From Bacillota bacterium (lineage in GTDB: Bacteria > Bacillota > Clostridia > Lachnospirales > Lachnospiraceae): a DNA stretch of 64,000 nucleotides. The stretch is taken from contig JAEWCQ010000007.1 of assembly GCA_023390555.1 (NCBI GenBank), positions 1-64,000 of the forward strand, given 5' to 3'. Position 1 is the stretch's first letter; each line of letters opens with the position of its first letter. The notes under the pieces are model-generated. The model was not told where the DNA came from and ran no database searches. It saw only the letters and a program-made list of their open reading frames with translations. Both the position numbers and the translations under genes were made by a program. Positions 26,122 through 34,797 of the stretch are shown in pieces.

Positions 26122-27063
26122 TCAGTCTCTCAGTTCTTTGCCGGTGATTTCCAGGAATACGTCATTCAATGTCGGCAGTTCGGAGTAAACTCTTCCGAAT
26201 CCGATATCATTTGTCTGCAGGTAATCCAGAACGCGCACCAGATTGTGCTTCCCGCCATTGCAGGAAACGGCAAGCTGGTTATTTTCATAGGACGCCTGAT
26301 AGACATGCGGAAGTTTCTGAATCTCAGACAGCTGTTCCCCTGTGAGATTTAAGATTTCAATATGAATCTTCTCCCCCGTCTTAATCATCATTTTCAGTTC
26401 TTCCTTGGTACCCTCCGCAATCTTTTTCCCCTTATCCAGGATTGCGATTCTGGTACAGATCTGTTCCACCTCTTCCATATAATGGGAAGTGTAAATAATG
26501 GTTGCTCCCTGTGCATTCAAGCTCTGGATTCCTTCCAGAATCTTATTCCGGCTCTGCGGATCGACCGCAACAGTCGGCTCATCCATAATGATAAGCTTTG
26601 GTTTATGTGCAATTCCGCAGGCGATGTTCAAACGTCTGAGCAGTCCGCCGGACAGTTTTTTCGGATTGAATTTCTTATAATCCTCCAGTCCGACAAATGT
26701 AATCGCTTCCTGTACATACTGATGGCGCAGTGCTCTGTCTTTTACATACAGTCCACAGAAATAATCGATATTTTCATATACAGTCAATTCGTTAAAAACT
26801 GCCACATTCTGAAGTACGACTCCGATGTTCCTCTTAAGTTCGTAGCTGTCCGGCTCAATCTCCGTACCGAATACTTTCACGCTTCCCTTGTCAAATCCCA
26901 GAAGCGCCAGGATACAGCTGATTGATGTTGTCTTGCCGGAACCGTTCGGCCCAAGAAGTCCAAAAACTTCCCCCTCTTCTATCCTTAGATTCAGATGATC
27001 CAATGCGACCAATTCTTTATAACGTTTTACGAGATTCTCAATTTCTACTACCGGCTGTGCCAT
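26122..27063 (-). CDS. ABC exporter ATP-binding protein
   Basis: A 313-residue DrrA-like ATPase. Walker A is GLLGPNGSGKTTS (about residue 33), the signature is LSGGLLRRLNIACG, Walker B is LIIMDEPTVAVDP, and the switch His is in YTSHYMEEVE. A ~90-residue C-terminal regulatory extension follows. It powers the two permeases encoded downstream. The promoter region, shared with the divergent sensor kinase, contains an 18-bp dyad that may be the response-regulator site. Ribosome site AAAGGAGGA. Confidence 0.93.
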   Translation of the reverse strand: MAQPVVEIENLVKRYKELVALDHLNLRIEEGEVFGLLGPNGSGKTTSISCILALLGFDKGSVKVFGTEIEPDSYELKRNIGVVLQNVAVFNELTVYENIDYFCGLYVKDRALRHQYVQEAITFVGLEDYKKFNPKKLSGGLLRRLNIACGIAHKPKLIIMDEPTVAVDPQSRNKILEGIQSLNAQGATIIYTSHYMEEVEQICTRIAILDKGKKIAEGTKEELKMMIKTGEKIHIEILNLTGEQLSEIQKLPHVYQASYENNQLAVSCNGGKHNLVRVLDYLQTNDIGFGRVYSELPTLNDVFLEITGKELRD

Positions 27064-27093
27064 AACCGCTCCTCCTTTTTTTGTGATATACCC

Positions 27094-27122
27094 ATTGTAG
27101 TTTATTTCTTCTCACTGAAACA
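27094..27122 (-). promoter_or_regulatory. Possible promoter of the ABC exporter operon
   Basis: A good -10 (TACAAT, 27094-27099) with a 17-bp spacer and a poor -35 (TGTTTC). The weak -35 suggests dependence on an activator bound at the dyad 20 bp upstream. Confidence 0.5.
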
Positions 27123-27142
27123 GTGAAACGTGTCATAACAGC

Positions 27143-27160
27143 AAATGACAAATGTCATTT
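27143..27160. promoter_or_regulatory. Dyad between divergent exporter and two-component genes
   Basis: AAATGACAAATGTCATTT: 8-bp arms and a 2-bp centre. It lies 20 bp upstream of both divergent -35 boxes, a position suited to a NarL-type activator. A further half-site TGTCAT lies at 27131. Confidence 0.6.
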
Positions 27161-27180
27161 TTTCCCATTGGGATTGTGAT

Positions 27181-27208
27181 TTGTCGAAAATTATATTATA
27201 TTTATAAT
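27181..27208 (+). promoter_or_regulatory. Promoter of the sensor kinase gene
   Basis: -35 TTGTCG (27181-27186), a 16-bp spacer, -10 TATAAT (27203-27208). Confidence 0.65.
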
Positions 27209-27242
27209 GCAGATTTGAAATCCTTGCGAAGGAGTCATAATT

Positions 27243-28352
27243 ATGAAAATCATTCTGGATAAACTCACCATCTTTGTGTGCTGTACCATACTACTCTGCA
27301 TTACTTATACGTCCTCCAGCTTTTTTTCGGTGGCCGCTTTTCTCACTGCCCTTCTGGTTGGAATGGCTGCTACGTACAGTAACTGTAACTTTCAAAAAAT
27401 AAGCTGTTTTTCTGAGAACCCCCCCTATCATCTTTTGCTTTTTGGCTATGTCCTTCTTTGCTTCTGGCATCCACAATTCTGCTTTTATCTGCCGCTTATA
27501 CTCTATGACATGCTGTACACCCGCAATCTGCTGCTGTATGTGCTCAGTGCTGCGGCATGTGTATTACAGTTTTCCTCCAGTCAACCGTCAGTACTCCTGG
27601 TTCTTCTGCTGCTGTCCGGACTCTCCGCGCTGTTCTGCTGCCGCAGTACAAGAATTCTCTTACTGGAAAAACAGCTGAAAGAACTCCGGGACAGCAGTAT
27701 CGAATACAATTTGCTGCTCCGCCAGAAAAACAATGACCTGCTGGAAAAACAGGATTATGAAATTCATCTTGCAACGCTAAAGGAACGCACCCGCATTGCC
27801 CGGGAAATTCATGACAATGTCGGCCATATGCTTTCCCGCTCCATTTTACAGGTGGGGGCTCTGACCGCGGTCAATAAAGATACGAACTTAAACGTCTCTC
27901 TGGAATCCCTCCGGGAAACGCTCCTGGGCGCCATGAACAGCATCCGCACCAGCGTACATGACCTGCATGATGACGCCATTGATCTGAAAAACGCAATTGA
28001 TACCATACTGCGTGAATATACACAATACCGGATTTTTTTTGAATATGATATGGGGCAAGACCTCCCCAAAAATATCAAATACTGCTATATCTCCATTCTC
28101 AAAGAAGCACTTTCCAACATTGTAAAGCACAGTAACGCTTCCCAGATACACCTTGTGTTACGGGAACACCCAAGTCTCTACCAGCTGCTGGTTCATGACA
28201 ACGGCACGGACATCCATGTAGGAAGTTCGGGAATCGGATTGGAAAACATGCAGGAGCGTATCCATGCGCTTCATGGAACGTTTTCTTATCAGACAGAAAA
28301 TGGATTCCGCATATTTATTTCCATTCCCAAAAACTGCCTGACCGATGAATGA
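27243..28352 (+). CDS. Membrane sensor histidine kinase (NarL/DesK type)
   Basis: 369 residues. Residues 5-140 contain about five membrane segments with no large outer domain, the pattern of membrane-perturbation sensors. A short coiled coil leads to the HisKA_3 phosphoacceptor helix (RTRIAREIHDNVGHMLSRS, with phosphorylated His) and an HATPase domain (KEALSNIVKHSNASQ, LVHDNGT, GIGLENMQERI). It phosphorylates the regulator at 28508-29128. With the divergent ABC genes it resembles LnrJ/YfiJ, which senses membrane-active compounds. Confidence 0.92.
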   Translation: MKIILDKLTIFVCCTILLCITYTSSSFFSVAAFLTALLVGMAATYSNCNFQKISCFSENPPYHLLLFGYVLLCFWHPQFCFYLPLILYDMLYTRNLLLYVLSAAACVLQFSSSQPSVLLVLLLLSGLSALFCCRSTRILLLEKQLKELRDSSIEYNLLLRQKNNDLLEKQDYEIHLATLKERTRIAREIHDNVGHMLSRSILQVGALTAVNKDTNLNVSLESLRETLLGAMNSIRTSVHDLHDDAIDLKNAIDTILREYTQYRIFFEYDMGQDLPKNIKYCYISILKEALSNIVKHSNASQIHLVLREHPSLYQLLVHDNGTDIHVGSSGIGLENMQERIHALHGTFSYQTENGFRIFISIPKNCLTDE

Positions 28353-28507
28353 GTTCTTTCATGCAAAATTCTTGGCGCAGCATGTCCTGTCTTAATTGCG
28401 TATTTTTTTCTTTACGTGAGGACAATATCAGATAATTAGCTCAACCTGAAGTTTATGTTCGTACCTTTTGAAGCAACGTTTTGAGACAAACAGGAAAGGG
28501 GAAATTT

Positions 28508-29128
28508 ATGAATCTCGTAATTGTCGACGATGACAATCTGGTATCGCTTTCTTTAAAGACAATTCTGGAAGCGAGCGGAAATGTACAAATACTTGAAATC
28601 GGAAAAAATGGAGCGGAAGCCATCGAACTCTATGAAAAATACCGGCCGGATGTGCTCCTCATGGATATCCGGATGAATACCATGACAGGGCTGGAAGCCG
28701 CAGAAACAATCCTCCGGCATTTTCCGGATGCCAGAATCCTGTTTCTTACGACATTTTCGGACGATGAATATATCATCCGTGCTCTGCATATCGGTGCGAG
28801 AGGCTATATCCTGAAGCAGGATTTTGAATGTCTGCTGCCGGCACTGAACTCCGTCATGAACGGTCAGAGCGTCTTTGGAAGTGAGGTCATTACAAAGCTC
28901 CCGGGCCTGCTCACGCAGAGCAGCCGGTTTGACTATTCCGCAAAGGCAATCAGTCCGAAAGAGCTCACGATCATCGAGCTGATCGCAGAAGGACTGAGCA
29001 ATAAAGAAATTGCCGAAAAGCTCTTTTTAAGCGAAGGAACTGTCCGCAATTACCTGAGTATTATTCTGGAAAAACTGGAGCTTCGCGACCGCACACAGCT
29101 TGCTGTGTTCTATTATCAAAACCGCTAG
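28508..29128 (+). CDS. NarL/LuxR-type response regulator
   Basis: 206 residues. Receiver domain with acidic pocket VDDDN, phosphoacceptor Asp in VLLMDIRMNT, and conserved Thr and Lys (LTTFSDD, YILKQD). The C-terminal LuxR helix-turn-helix is LTIIELIAEGLSNKEIAEKL and SEGTVRNYLSIILEKL. I start at ATG 28508 after GGAAAGGGG. It is separated from the kinase gene by 155 bp, unusually far for a pair, in which I see no other gene. It is expected to control the divergent exporter operon. Confidence 0.93.
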   Translation: MNLVIVDDDNLVSLSLKTILEASGNVQILEIGKNGAEAIELYEKYRPDVLLMDIRMNTMTGLEAAETILRHFPDARILFLTTFSDDEYIIRALHIGARGYILKQDFECLLPALNSVMNGQSVFGSEVITKLPGLLTQSSRFDYSAKAISPKELTIIELIAEGLSNKEIAEKLFLSEGTVRNYLSIILEKLELRDRTQLAVFYYQNR

Positions 29129-29170
29129 TACTGGGAAAACAGGCGCTTGTGACCACTCGCAAAACTGCTG

Positions 29171-29740
29171 TCAGGCTCTCATGAAAGCTGACATCATGCT
29201 GACACCTGCTGCCCCGGCACGCATGCATTCCATTGCATTGTCAGGCGTAATACCGCCGATCGCATAGACAGGAATCGGCACAGCCGCACAGACGGTATGT
29301 AAGAATACAAGCCCACGCGGACTGACACCCTTCTTACAGTCTGTCTCAAAGATATGGCCCGCCATAAGATAGGTGGCACCTGCCCGGTAAGCAAGCTCTG
29401 CTTCCGCGGCGGAATGGACGGAAGCCCCCAGAATACGGAAACAGGATTTTTGTTCCTGCCGCAGTTTTGTCAGTTTCTCTGCCGGAAGATGCAGGGCATC
29501 TGCGCCAAGCCGGACAGCCGTATCAGCATATGTATGGAGAATGCACTGTACCCGGTTGTTCTCACAGATTTTCATCACTTCCACAGCCGTCTTTGCGTAT
29601 GCCTCCTCCGTCAGATCCTTTTCACGCAGCACGACCGCATCACAGCCTCTTTGAGTGATTTTCTTGATCTGCTGCAAAAAATCTCCGCTTACCAGCTTTC
29701 GGTTTGTAACGCAAATGCGTTTATACGTAGACATAATCAT
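29171..29740 (-). CDS. thiE: Thiamine-phosphate synthase-like protein (ThiE/TenI)
   Basis: 189 residues of the ThiE/TenI TIM-barrel family. ThiE joins the thiazole and pyrimidine halves into thiamine phosphate. Family blocks are LREKDLTEEAYAK, LHLPAEKLT, GASVHSAAEAELA, GHIFETDCKKGVSPRGL and YAIGGITPDNAME. It is slightly short and TenI-like (TenI is a thiazole tautomerase), so either role is possible. It overlaps the end of thiH by 20 bp and closes the thiSGHE operon; ATG 29734 is an alternative start. Confidence 0.85.
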   Translation of the reverse strand: MIMSTYKRICVTNRKLVSGDFLQQIKKITQRGCDAVVLREKDLTEEAYAKTAVEVMKICENNRVQCILHTYADTAVRLGADALHLPAEKLTKLRQEQKSCFRILGASVHSAAEAELAYRAGATYLMAGHIFETDCKKGVSPRGLVFLHTVCAAVPIPVYAIGGITPDNAMECMRAGAAGVSMMSAFMRA

Positions 29741-30986
29741 TCAATACGGGCTGCAGTCCTTCCTCTTCCATATCCCGATACATGTTTGCAAAATTTCTGC
29801 CATCGGATATCTCAAACTGCTCGTCGCCCGACTCGTCTCCTCCTTTTTTTCCGCAATACTTCTGTTCATGATCACCGATTCCGGTGGATACCCCCGCAGA
29901 TACTTTGGTAGCGGCGATTTTTACGATCCCGTCCCGAAACTTTTTATCTTCTCTGGAAGAAACCGTAATTCCCACATACGGCAGAAAGATCCGATATGCG
30001 CACAGCACCTGGCACAGCTGTTTTTCATGAACATCCAGCGGACGGATCTTCTCATTGTGTATGATCGGCCGGAGTCTCGGACAGGACAGCGCATACTCCA
30101 CATACGGATATTTGCGCTGTAAGAAATATACATGGAGGGCAGACGCCAGTGCATCTTTTCGAAAATCTGCAAGTCCCAGTAATGCCGAAAAGCCGACTCC
30201 GCGCATTCCGCCTCTGATTGCCCGTTCCTGTGCGTCAAAACGATACGGAAAGACCCGTTTATGCCCAAGCAGATGCAGCGTTTCATATTGATCTGAATCA
30301 TAGGTTTCCTGGAACACGGTCACATAATCTGCTCCGCAGTCATGCAGATACCGGTATTCTTCCGTATTAACCGGGTAGATTTCCAGTCCCACACTTCGAA
30401 AATAGTTCCGTGCCAGCCTGCACGCTTCGCCGATATACGCCACGCTGCTCATGCTGCGGCTCTCTCCGGTCAATAGGAGAATCTCCTCCATTCCCGAATC
30501 TGCGATCACCCGCATCTCTTTTTCGATCTGCTCCATTGTCAGTTTTTTACGGACAATATCGTTATAACAGTGAAAACCGCAGTACACACAGTAATTTTCG
30601 CAGTAATTAGCAATGTAAAGCGGTGTGAACAGATAGACCGTATTTCCGAAATGACTGCCTGTCTCTTCCTTGGCCCGCCGTGCCATCTCTTCCAAATGCG
30701 GCAATGCCGCCGGTGAAAGCAGTGCTTTAAAATCTTCCACGGTACACGTTTCATGAAGCAGTGCACGTTTTACATCGTTCTCTGTGTAGCTCTCATAATC
30801 GTAGCTCTCCATTTCTCTTAGGACCTTTGCCATGATCGGAGAGTCAATCTGCTCCATGCCTTCCATATACTCCATATGGTCTGTCCGGGAACCTGCCTCT
30901 GTCTCCAGCAGATGTTTTTTTCGCAAAGCCTGTCCGCTGAGTTTTTCCGAGTCTATTAAAAACCGGTTTTCCTGCAATTTTCTCAC
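29721..30986 (-). CDS. thiH: 2-iminoacetate synthase (radical SAM)
   Basis: 421 residues. Cleaves tyrosine to dehydroglycine for the thiazole ring of thiamine, by radical SAM chemistry. The iron-sulfur motif CX3CX2C is seen as CENYCVYC near residue 115, then LLTGESRSMSS for SAM binding. The start is a GTG that overlaps the thiG stop (GTGA), so the two are coupled. The oxygen-sensitive ThiH, rather than the oxidase ThiO, fits an anaerobe. Confidence 0.95.
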   Translation of the reverse strand: MRKLQENRFLIDSEKLSGQALRKKHLLETEAGSRTDHMEYMEGMEQIDSPIMAKVLREMESYDYESYTENDVKRALLHETCTVEDFKALLSPAALPHLEEMARRAKEETGSHFGNTVYLFTPLYIANYCENYCVYCGFHCYNDIVRKKLTMEQIEKEMRVIADSGMEEILLLTGESRSMSSVAYIGEACRLARNYFRSVGLEIYPVNTEEYRYLHDCGADYVTVFQETYDSDQYETLHLLGHKRVFPYRFDAQERAIRGGMRGVGFSALLGLADFRKDALASALHVYFLQRKYPYVEYALSCPRLRPIIHNEKIRPLDVHEKQLCQVLCAYRIFLPYVGITVSSREDKKFRDGIVKIAATKVSAGVSTGIGDHEQKYCGKKGGDESGDEQFEISDGRNFANMYRDMEEEGLQPVLNDYVYV

Positions 30987-31762
30987 CCCTCATTCCTTAA
31001 AAATCCTGTAAGCGGATCCGATGCGGATGCCCCGCGTTCCAGTACCCTGCCAAGACCTGCAAGGTACGCACTTCTTCCCGCTTTGATTGCAGATTGAAAA
31101 GCACCTGCCATCGCCGAAATATCTCCGGCTGTTGCAATCGCTGTATTTGCCATGACAGCCGACGCCCCCATTTCCATGACTTCACATGCCTGGGAAGGTC
31201 TTCCGATCCCGGCATCCACAATCACCGGAAGATCTATTTCATCGATGAGAATCTGAAGAAATGCTTTCGTTGCAAGCCCCTTATTGGAACCAATCGGAGC
31301 CGCAAGCGGCATAACTGCAGCGGCTCCTGCATTTACCAGATCTCTTGCCGTATACAGATCAGGATACATATAAGGCAGTACCGTAAATCCCTCTTTTGCA
31401 AGCAGCTCTGTCGCCTTTACCGTTTCGGCATTATCGGGCAGAAGATATTTGCTGTCTTTCATGATCTCTATCTTTATAAAATCACCGCAGCCCAGTTCCC
31501 GGGCCATCCTCGCAATACGCACGGCTTCTTCTGCGTTCCTGGCACCGGACGTATTCGGCAGCAGCGTCACTTGTCCCGGTATGTAATCCAGGATATTCTC
31601 ACTCTGTCTCGTATTAGTTCTTCGAACAGCGAGCGTAATGATCTCTGCTCCCGCATGTTCCACCGCCGCTTTGATCAGCTCCATGGAATACTTCCCCGAA
31701 CCGAGAATAAAACGGGACGAAAATAATTTTTCTCCAATCTTTAAGTCATCTGTTTCTAACAT
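30983..31762 (-). CDS. thiG: Thiazole synthase
   Basis: 259 residues. Forms the thiazole phosphate of thiamine from deoxyxylulose phosphate, dehydroglycine and ThiS thiocarboxylate. Visible blocks are SRFILGSGKY, IKIEIMKDSKYLLPDN and GAAAVMPLAAPIGSNKG, with the Schiff-base Lys in the NTRQSE/IK region of the family. I start at ATG 31762 after AAAGGA; the frame is open further up but that part overlaps thiS. It overlaps thiH by 4 bp. Confidence 0.95.
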   Translation of the reverse strand: MLETDDLKIGEKLFSSRFILGSGKYSMELIKAAVEHAGAEIITLAVRRTNTRQSENILDYIPGQVTLLPNTSGARNAEEAVRIARMARELGCGDFIKIEIMKDSKYLLPDNAETVKATELLAKEGFTVLPYMYPDLYTARDLVNAGAAAVMPLAAPIGSNKGLATKAFLQILIDEIDLPVIVDAGIGRPSQACEVMEMGASAVMANTAIATAGDISAMAGAFQSAIKAGRSAYLAGLGRVLERGASASDPLTGFLRNEG

Positions 31763-31778
31763 GTTTTTATCCTTTCTT

Positions 31779-31976
31779 TTACTTTCCTCCGCCAACAAAT
31801 CTGACGATTTCCACAACATCTTCCTGTTCTAATACAGTGGTCTCATACTGTGCCTTCGGAAGTATTTCATCATTTCTTTCCACCGCTATTGTCCGGCTGT
31901 CATACCCGTTTGCTGCCAGATATTCCGACAACGTCATTCCAACGGCATCGCACACTTCTCCGTTTATCATTACCAT
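31779..31976 (-). CDS. thiS: Sulfur carrier protein ThiS
   Basis: 65 residues, ubiquitin-like sulfur carrier. Typical features are MINGE at the N-terminus, IAVERNDEILPKAQYE, and the C-terminal LEQEDVVEIVRFVGGG. ThiS proteins normally end in Gly-Gly, the site of thiocarboxylation; here a Lys follows (GGGK stop), so it may need trimming. The start at 31976 has GGGAGGTG upstream. First gene of thiSGHE; thiF is not in the window. Confidence 0.9.
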   Translation of the reverse strand: MVMINGEVCDAVGMTLSEYLAANGYDSRTIAVERNDEILPKAQYETTVLEQEDVVEIVRFVGGGK

Positions 31977-32007
31977 TCTTTCACCTCCCGCAAGCTTTTT
32001 TTGAACC

Positions 32008-32058
32008 AAAAAAACCGCACGAAGTAGTACACCCAAGGTGGTGTACCCCTTCATGCGG
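32008..32058 (-). terminator. Strong terminator/attenuator in the thiS leader
   Basis: The outer stem CCGCATGAAG pairs with CTTCGTGCGG (one wobble) and the inner stem GTACACC with GGTGTAC around a 6-base loop, followed by seven T on the minus strand. It begins about 20 bp after the predicted thiS transcription start, so it can end nearly all transcription before thiS unless relieved. It also lies downstream of spoVAC and could serve as its terminator. Confidence 0.8.
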
Positions 32059-32082
32059 CATTGTGTCGACACTCTGTTTTTT

Positions 32083-32110
32083 ATTCTAACCCATCTTTCC
32101 TATTTGTCAA
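32083..32110 (-). promoter_or_regulatory. Promoter of the thiSGHE operon
   Basis: -35 TTGACA (32105-32110), a 16-bp spacer, -10 TAGAAT (32083-32088) on the minus strand, between spoVAC and the leader hairpin. Confidence 0.7.
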
Positions 32111-32141
32111 GGCAAATCTGAGCTGTGTGATAGAAAAGTCT

Positions 32142-32606
32142 CTAACCATTTATAATTTTTAAGATCCAGTAAATCAATCCGAGTACCCAGCTGGTAAATA
32201 CGCCGTATAAAATGACAGGACCCGCAATGGTAAAGATCTTACATCCGACTCCAAATACCTGCCCTTCTTTTTTAAATTCAATGGCAGGAGCTGCAACGGA
32301 ATTCGCGAAACCGGTGATCGGCACCAGTGCTCCTGCTCCGCCGAATTTTGCAATGGAGGGATAGATATTGAGACCGGTCAGTAAAATACTGAGAAAAATC
32401 AGGATCAGACTGCACCATCCGCCCGAAGTATCCTGATCGAGGCCATAACCTTCGCAAAAATTCAGTATAAACTGCCCGATATCGCAGATAATACCGCCGA
32501 CGATAAATGCCTTCAGCATCTGCACCGGAAGATTTCGCTTGGGTGTAATCTGTTTCACATACGCATTGTATTGTTCCTGCTGGTTTGATTTTTGTTTTTC
32601 GTCCAT
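32142..32606 (-). CDS. spoVAC: Stage V sporulation protein AC
   Basis: 154 residues, close to Bacillus SpoVAC (about 150). It is a spore inner-membrane channel subunit for dipicolinic acid, mechanosensitive in Bacillus. Four to five hydrophobic segments; family blocks are QMLKAFIVGGIICDIGQF, KFGGAGALVPITGFANSV and EGQVFGVGCKIF. The usual partners spoVAD and spoVAE do not follow; the gene stands alone here, with spoVAA and spoVAB 17 kb away. Ribosome site CAGGAG. Confidence 0.92.
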   Translation of the reverse strand: MDEKQKSNQQEQYNAYVKQITPKRNLPVQMLKAFIVGGIICDIGQFILNFCEGYGLDQDTSGGWCSLILIFLSILLTGLNIYPSIAKFGGAGALVPITGFANSVAAPAIEFKKEGQVFGVGCKIFTIAGPVILYGVFTSWVLGLIYWILKIING

Positions 32607-32714
32607 ATTCTCACTCCTGTATCCGATGTCAGCAGATTCATACTGCTCTGATTTTCTATCAGTATGTACCGTTTTCCGAAAATTATGTGACAGGAGCTGA
32701 TTTTCAATATTCTA

Positions 32715-33584
32715 TTAGTTTCTTACTGTATGAAATGCATCACGGCACCATACCAGATATTCCAGCGTATTTTTTTCTCCCAGAAGTTCCAGTTCACCAT
32801 GATAAACAGGATCATGACCGCTCTCCAGCGATATATGTCCCGTGTAATGATTTTGATATAAAATTTTAAAAATACTTCTCCAATCGGTCTCACCCCGGCC
32901 GGGATTCCGAAACTGCGCGATATAGCCCACGCCGCTGACACCGTTTTTTTTGATAAAATCCCAGTTTAGCGCAGCGTCTTTTCCATGAATGTGGAATACT
33001 TTCCCAATCCACTGTTCCAGCTGTTCCACGGGGTCCATCAGCTGTGCCAGCTGATGGGCCGGTTCCCATTCCAGCCCAAGATGCTCGGAGGGAACAGCAT
33101 CAAACATCATTTCCCATGCCTTAGGGTGAAATGCGATATTTTCCGTGGCACACCGCCACGTGCCGCCATGAAGACAGTTTTCAAATGCTATTTTCAGACC
33201 ACGGTCTTCCGCCTGCTTTGCAATTTCACCAAACACCGAACGAAATTTCGGAATTGCTTCCTCCACCGGTCTTCCGGTCAGCGCACCGGCAAAGGTTCCT
33301 ACCATATCCGTACCGAATTCACCCGCATGGAGCATCAGCTTTGACAAGGCTTTTTGATCTTCTTCCGAGGTAAGCGGATTCCCATAAAAGCCAAGTGAAG
33401 ATACGTTCACCGGCCGGTCTCCTATGATTTCATTCACTCGCTTCGCCAATTCCGAAAAATCAACGTTCGGCATCGGTGTCTTATAGGTGATGGAGACCGA
33501 TTCAAATCCCATGTCGATCAGTACCGGAAGTTTTTCCTCAATCTTCTCACCGTCTACGCATATTCCGACTTTTATCTGTTTCAT
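32715..33584 (-). CDS. Sugar-phosphate isomerase/epimerase (TIM barrel), last gene of the second sugar cluster
   Basis: 289 residues of the xylose-isomerase-like AP endonuclease-2 superfamily (IolE/IolI/hydroxypyruvate isomerase type). Metal-ligand stretches are visible: IAFENCLHGGTW, LEWEPAHQL, VFHIHGKDAA and ISLESGHDP. I start at 33584 (MKQIKVGI) because the upstream ATG at 33590 touches the GGGAGG ribosome site. It follows the oxidoreductase at 33612 by 27 bp. Reaction unknown; likely isomerisation, dehydration or cleavage of a keto-sugar made by the neighbouring oxidoreductases. Confidence 0.85.
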   Translation of the reverse strand: MKQIKVGICVDGEKIEEKLPVLIDMGFESVSITYKTPMPNVDFSELAKRVNEIIGDRPVNVSSLGFYGNPLTSEEDQKALSKLMLHAGEFGTDMVGTFAGALTGRPVEEAIPKFRSVFGEIAKQAEDRGLKIAFENCLHGGTWRCATENIAFHPKAWEMMFDAVPSEHLGLEWEPAHQLAQLMDPVEQLEQWIGKVFHIHGKDAALNWDFIKKNGVSGVGYIAQFRNPGRGETDWRSIFKILYQNHYTGHISLESGHDPVYHGELELLGEKNTLEYLVWCRDAFHTVRN

Positions 33585-33611
33585 CTTCATCCTCCCTGGC
33601 TTATTGCCCAT

Positions 33612-34667
33612 TTAAACACAGACTTTTATAACTTCTCCCAGCTCGGCCGAACGAAAAGCCGCTTCGACAATCTGCATCTGTCGGAGCAGTTCTTCCTGCT
33701 TTACATACGGCTCTTCTTTGCCTTCTATGGATGCAATCAGATTTTTCCAGTATTTCAGCGGTTCCTCTTTTTTATCTGGCAGCTCCAACTGTTCCAGATA
33801 TCCGGCTTCTAGCGGAGCCATGGTACGGCTTGGTCCCAATTCCGTCTTTCCGACCACACTGTCAAATCCCTTTACCTCTCTGCGAATTCTTCCGATTCCG
33901 CCGGATTTGCCAGACATATCATCTAACTTCATTGTCCCCCGATCCCCGAATACGAACCAGCGCGGCAGCTTCTGCAATGCAAACGTACACACCATTATTT
34001 TTGCATAAATATAATTGGAGAATTGCAGATCCAGTTCAAAATAATCATCTACCGCCGGAGTCAGTACACTGTTTAGTCTGGCATGGACACTTTCCACCCG
34101 CTCTCCCGCAAACAGCTGCAGCATCTGATCAATCAGATGAACGCCCCAGTCGTAGAGCATTCCGCCGCCCGCTTCGGGATCTGCTCTCCAGCCAAAACAA
34201 ACACCCCGTTCACCCATAATCCGTGATTCGATCGTATGCACACTTCCGATTTCACCACTATGTACGACTTCTGCTATCATCTGAAAATCGATATCAAAGC
34301 GCCTTTGCTGGTGTACGGTAAATAATTTACCGGTTTCTCGGGAGACAGCCATAATTTCTTTTAATTCTTTGACCGTCATTGTCACCGGTTTTTCACACAT
34401 CACATGTTTGCCGGCTCTTAGTGCACGAATCGCATAAGGTGCATGAAACTGATTCTGCGTTGCGATTACCACCAGATCCATGTCCTCTCTTAAAAAATCA
34501 TCGATTTCCGTATCCCGATAGGCATGGAGCCCTGTTTTTATTCCTTCTTCTAACTTTTTATCGTCAACATCACAAATTGCAATCACTTCTGCCTGCCCGC
34601 TTTCGATTGCCTTATTGTAATGAAAATGTCCCATATAACCAAATCCGATAATTCCTGCCTTTATCAT
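33612..34667 (-). CDS. Gfo/Idh/MocA-family oxidoreductase (second copy)
   Basis: 351 residues. NAD(P)-binding Rossmann domain (AGIIGFGYMGHFHYNKA) with the EKP motif (HVMCEKPVTMTVKEL) and a C-terminal dimerisation domain with the family's catalytic block (GGGMLYDWGVHLIDQML; Asp and His). These enzymes oxidise or reduce a sugar or polyol hydroxyl, often at C3. I start at 34667, ATG after AGAGGAG. It shares the cluster with another oxidoreductase of the family and three TIM-barrel isomerases. Substrate unknown. Confidence 0.9.
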   Translation of the reverse strand: MIKAGIIGFGYMGHFHYNKAIESGQAEVIAICDVDDKKLEEGIKTGLHAYRDTEIDDFLREDMDLVVIATQNQFHAPYAIRALRAGKHVMCEKPVTMTVKELKEIMAVSRETGKLFTVHQQRRFDIDFQMIAEVVHSGEIGSVHTIESRIMGERGVCFGWRADPEAGGGMLYDWGVHLIDQMLQLFAGERVESVHARLNSVLTPAVDDYFELDLQFSNYIYAKIMVCTFALQKLPRWFVFGDRGTMKLDDMSGKSGGIGRIRREVKGFDSVVGKTELGPSRTMAPLEAGYLEQLELPDKKEEPLKYWKNLIASIEGKEEPYVKQEELLRQMQIVEAAFRSAELGEVIKVCV

Positions 34668-34722
34668 AATATCAACTCCTCTGACCACACATTTCCGTGA
34701 TTTTGCCTGTCGTTTCTGTCAT

Positions 34723-34765
34723 TTTTGATATGGCAGTCAGCCTGCCCCCTCCTGCCATATCAAAA
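34723..34765. repeat. Intercistronic hairpin in the second sugar cluster
   Basis: A perfect 14-bp stem (TTTTGATATGGCAG and its complement) with a 15-base loop, in the 130-bp gap between two cluster genes. On the minus strand it has no trailing T-run, so mRNA stabilisation or partial attenuation is more likely than termination. Confidence 0.6.
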
Positions 34766-34797
34766 TTTTATTCTAAATTTAAATTTGTTTGTTTCTT

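Noticed and set aside
31976..32140. TPP riboswitch upstream of thiS
   Set aside because: The conserved CTGAGA and ACCTGATCTGG-type blocks are absent, and the leader is too short; only a terminator is present.
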